From positions 3,694,142 to 3,714,141 of the forward strand of contig NC_135565.1 in the NCBI RefSeq assembly GCF_964340395.1: a DNA stretch of 20,000 bases. Direction: 5' to 3'. Numbering within the stretch: the first letter of the stretch is position 1; every line of letters begins with the position of its first letter. Below are positions 18,460 through 20,000 of the stretch, in pieces. A model generated the notes under the pieces. That model was not told the DNA's origin. It made no database searches and saw only the letters and a list, made by a program, of their open reading frames with translations. The position numbers and the translations under genes were made by a program. The stretch is from Glandiceps talaboti (Eukaryota; Hemichordata; Enteropneusta; Spengelidae).

Positions 18460-20000
18460 TACTGTTCCTCCCCTTAGATTGAGGAGAACTTTTGATATTT
18501 CATTATGAGGACCAATCTGAAGATCATGGTGAAAAAAAAATTCTGTTGCAATTAGTGATGGGTCATTCCATATTTTGATTGGACTAGTTCGTTGGTTGGT
18601 TAAAACTAAAAATGTGTATTGGGTGCATTGACATGTGACTGCGACGCCGCTCCGTATTTTAGCGAAGCCCTCAGGATGTTGGTTATACTTTCATTTCATT
18701 ATCATATTTAACAGCCTGAATGACTTAGAAATGACAATTAAAGTCAGAGGGAAACTTTGAACAAGTTCCCAAACTTCAGCTATAAACAATAATTTTTCGC
18801 TCAGGTACACAACCATGTGGTCGCCATCGTACAAGCTGCGACGTAGTGATTTTTTTTCTAAATTTACCGTAGAGCCACGCTGTGATTTTCTTCTAATTTT
18901 GCCGTAGATGGAATCAATTAATTAACATATATTACTTCGCCAGATTGGAGAAATATAATAGGGTTGGTCGGTTCATAAGAAACAGAATTAAGTACGCCTA
19001 TTCTTATTTGTGTTACTAGTCTCTCCCACAGTCCTTGGAGCTTCGCATAAAAAGCTAAAACTTAGGTTGTTTTGTATGTACCGATACTGCATAATTGTAC
19101 TTGTATACTTGTATCCCAGTATCCCTGTACTGTGTGGCCTCATCGAATACATAGGGCTAAATTTTTGTTGACGTGTTAGGCGAAGCCTAAAGAAATAATA
19201 GCTGTGGTTTACGAGAATGTTTTTATGCGAAACTCCGATGACTGTGAGAGAGTCTATTGTGTTACATGCTTTCCATATCATATCTCAGCCTTTACTTTCC
19301 TCATTTTCATAAATTTGCAACGGCGTCCTCTATTTTTCATATTGATTTTTTACACCGTCTTCATTGTCATTTTCCAAACTGGCAATGGCGCCCTCTATTT
19401 TTCATGTTGATTTTTATATACTCGTGTTTGTCATTCTTCATTCATCTTGTCTTCCACATAGAACTTTATATGACGTCATTGGCCATTGCCCTCTGTGATG
19501 AAGTTGCACTTTATGGATTCTTGCCATTTGAGTAAAGACTAAATAGCGATAAATCACCATTTCATTATTACGATAAAAAATTAATATTGACAACTCATGA
19601 ATATTCAGTGGAGTTTTAATCCTCTTGGAACTCAGTCGACTTGGTATTATTAAATTGAATATTAATAAATTGCGTATGACAATTATATTATGTTAGTTAA
19701 ATGGAATATACCCAGTATATTATTAGATACAATGACTTACTTGTAATATAGAACACCCTGAACAGTATTGAATCAATTGCAGGTAAACAAATTTGTAAGG
19801 CTGTACTCTTAATATTAATTTTTATGGCTGCACGCAAAAATCAGCCCCCCCTCCCCACCATGTGATCACAGCTTTAAACTATTGCTGTACAACTTTTGGA
19901 TACAATCAACTCCTAAGTAACATATACAATGTCTAATTATTTGTGTTTAAAACAAAATCCGTGAATTTGTTGGTTGTCTGCTTGATAAAATTCTGTTACA
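18460..20000. other. Non-coding end of the window
   Basis: This is AT-rich DNA with two small tandem duplications: a pair of about 30 bases at 18846 and 18882 (GTGATTTT then CCGTAGA), and a pair at 19318 and 19383 sharing CCTCTATTTTTCAT (period 65). No exon with good splice sites is evident. The frames at 18988-19535 lack recognisable features. Confidence 0.45.

Overview
The window looks like nuclear DNA from an animal, probably a marine invertebrate. It is AT-rich, has long introns, many di- and tetranucleotide microsatellites, tRNA-derived SINE and retroelement debris, and no dense or operon-like coding. The species cannot be fixed from the sequence. Nearly all of the long open frames are translated microsatellites or chance frames.

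I can assemble one convincing gene, on the + strand, spread over about 12.5 kb: an untranslated first exon ending at 4906, a signal-peptide exon (5044-5127), a 37-nt exon (9043-9079), two duplicated 12-nt micro-exons (11180-11191 and 12192-12203), two exons that together make one von Willebrand factor type D (VWD) domain (13076-13350 and 15293-15576), and a last exon (16727 to about 17280) that adds only three residues before the stop. All splice phases agree. The product is a small secreted protein of 230 residues, or 234 if both micro-exons are used. It has a short basic linker followed by a single VWD domain.

Layout. Positions 1-3300 hold a cluster of degenerate retroelement copies, Penelope-like by inference, in direct and inverted orientation, broken by a 491-bp inverted-repeat element and full of microsatellites. 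Positions 3300-4600 have nothing recognisable. Positions 4600-5130 hold the gene start. The long second intron (5128-9042) carries microsatellites, a hairpin, a SINE and a minisatellite. Positions 9400-12212 hold a degenerate tandem array and a recent tandem segmental duplication that copied a micro-exon. Positions 12213-17280 hold the VWD exons and the 3' end. Positions 17280-20000 are non-coding, with a few short local duplications.

The most interesting point is the duplicated micro-exon. The copies lie in flanks that are almost identical, yet they differ at 3 of 12 bases. Because the exon starts in a split codon, using the first copy produces Arg-Gly-Lys-Arg, a furin-type consensus, while using the second alone produces Arg-Gly-Lys-Asn. 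The duplication could therefore have created a splicing-controlled cleavage switch just before the VWD domain. This is an inference from the sequence; transcripts would settle it.
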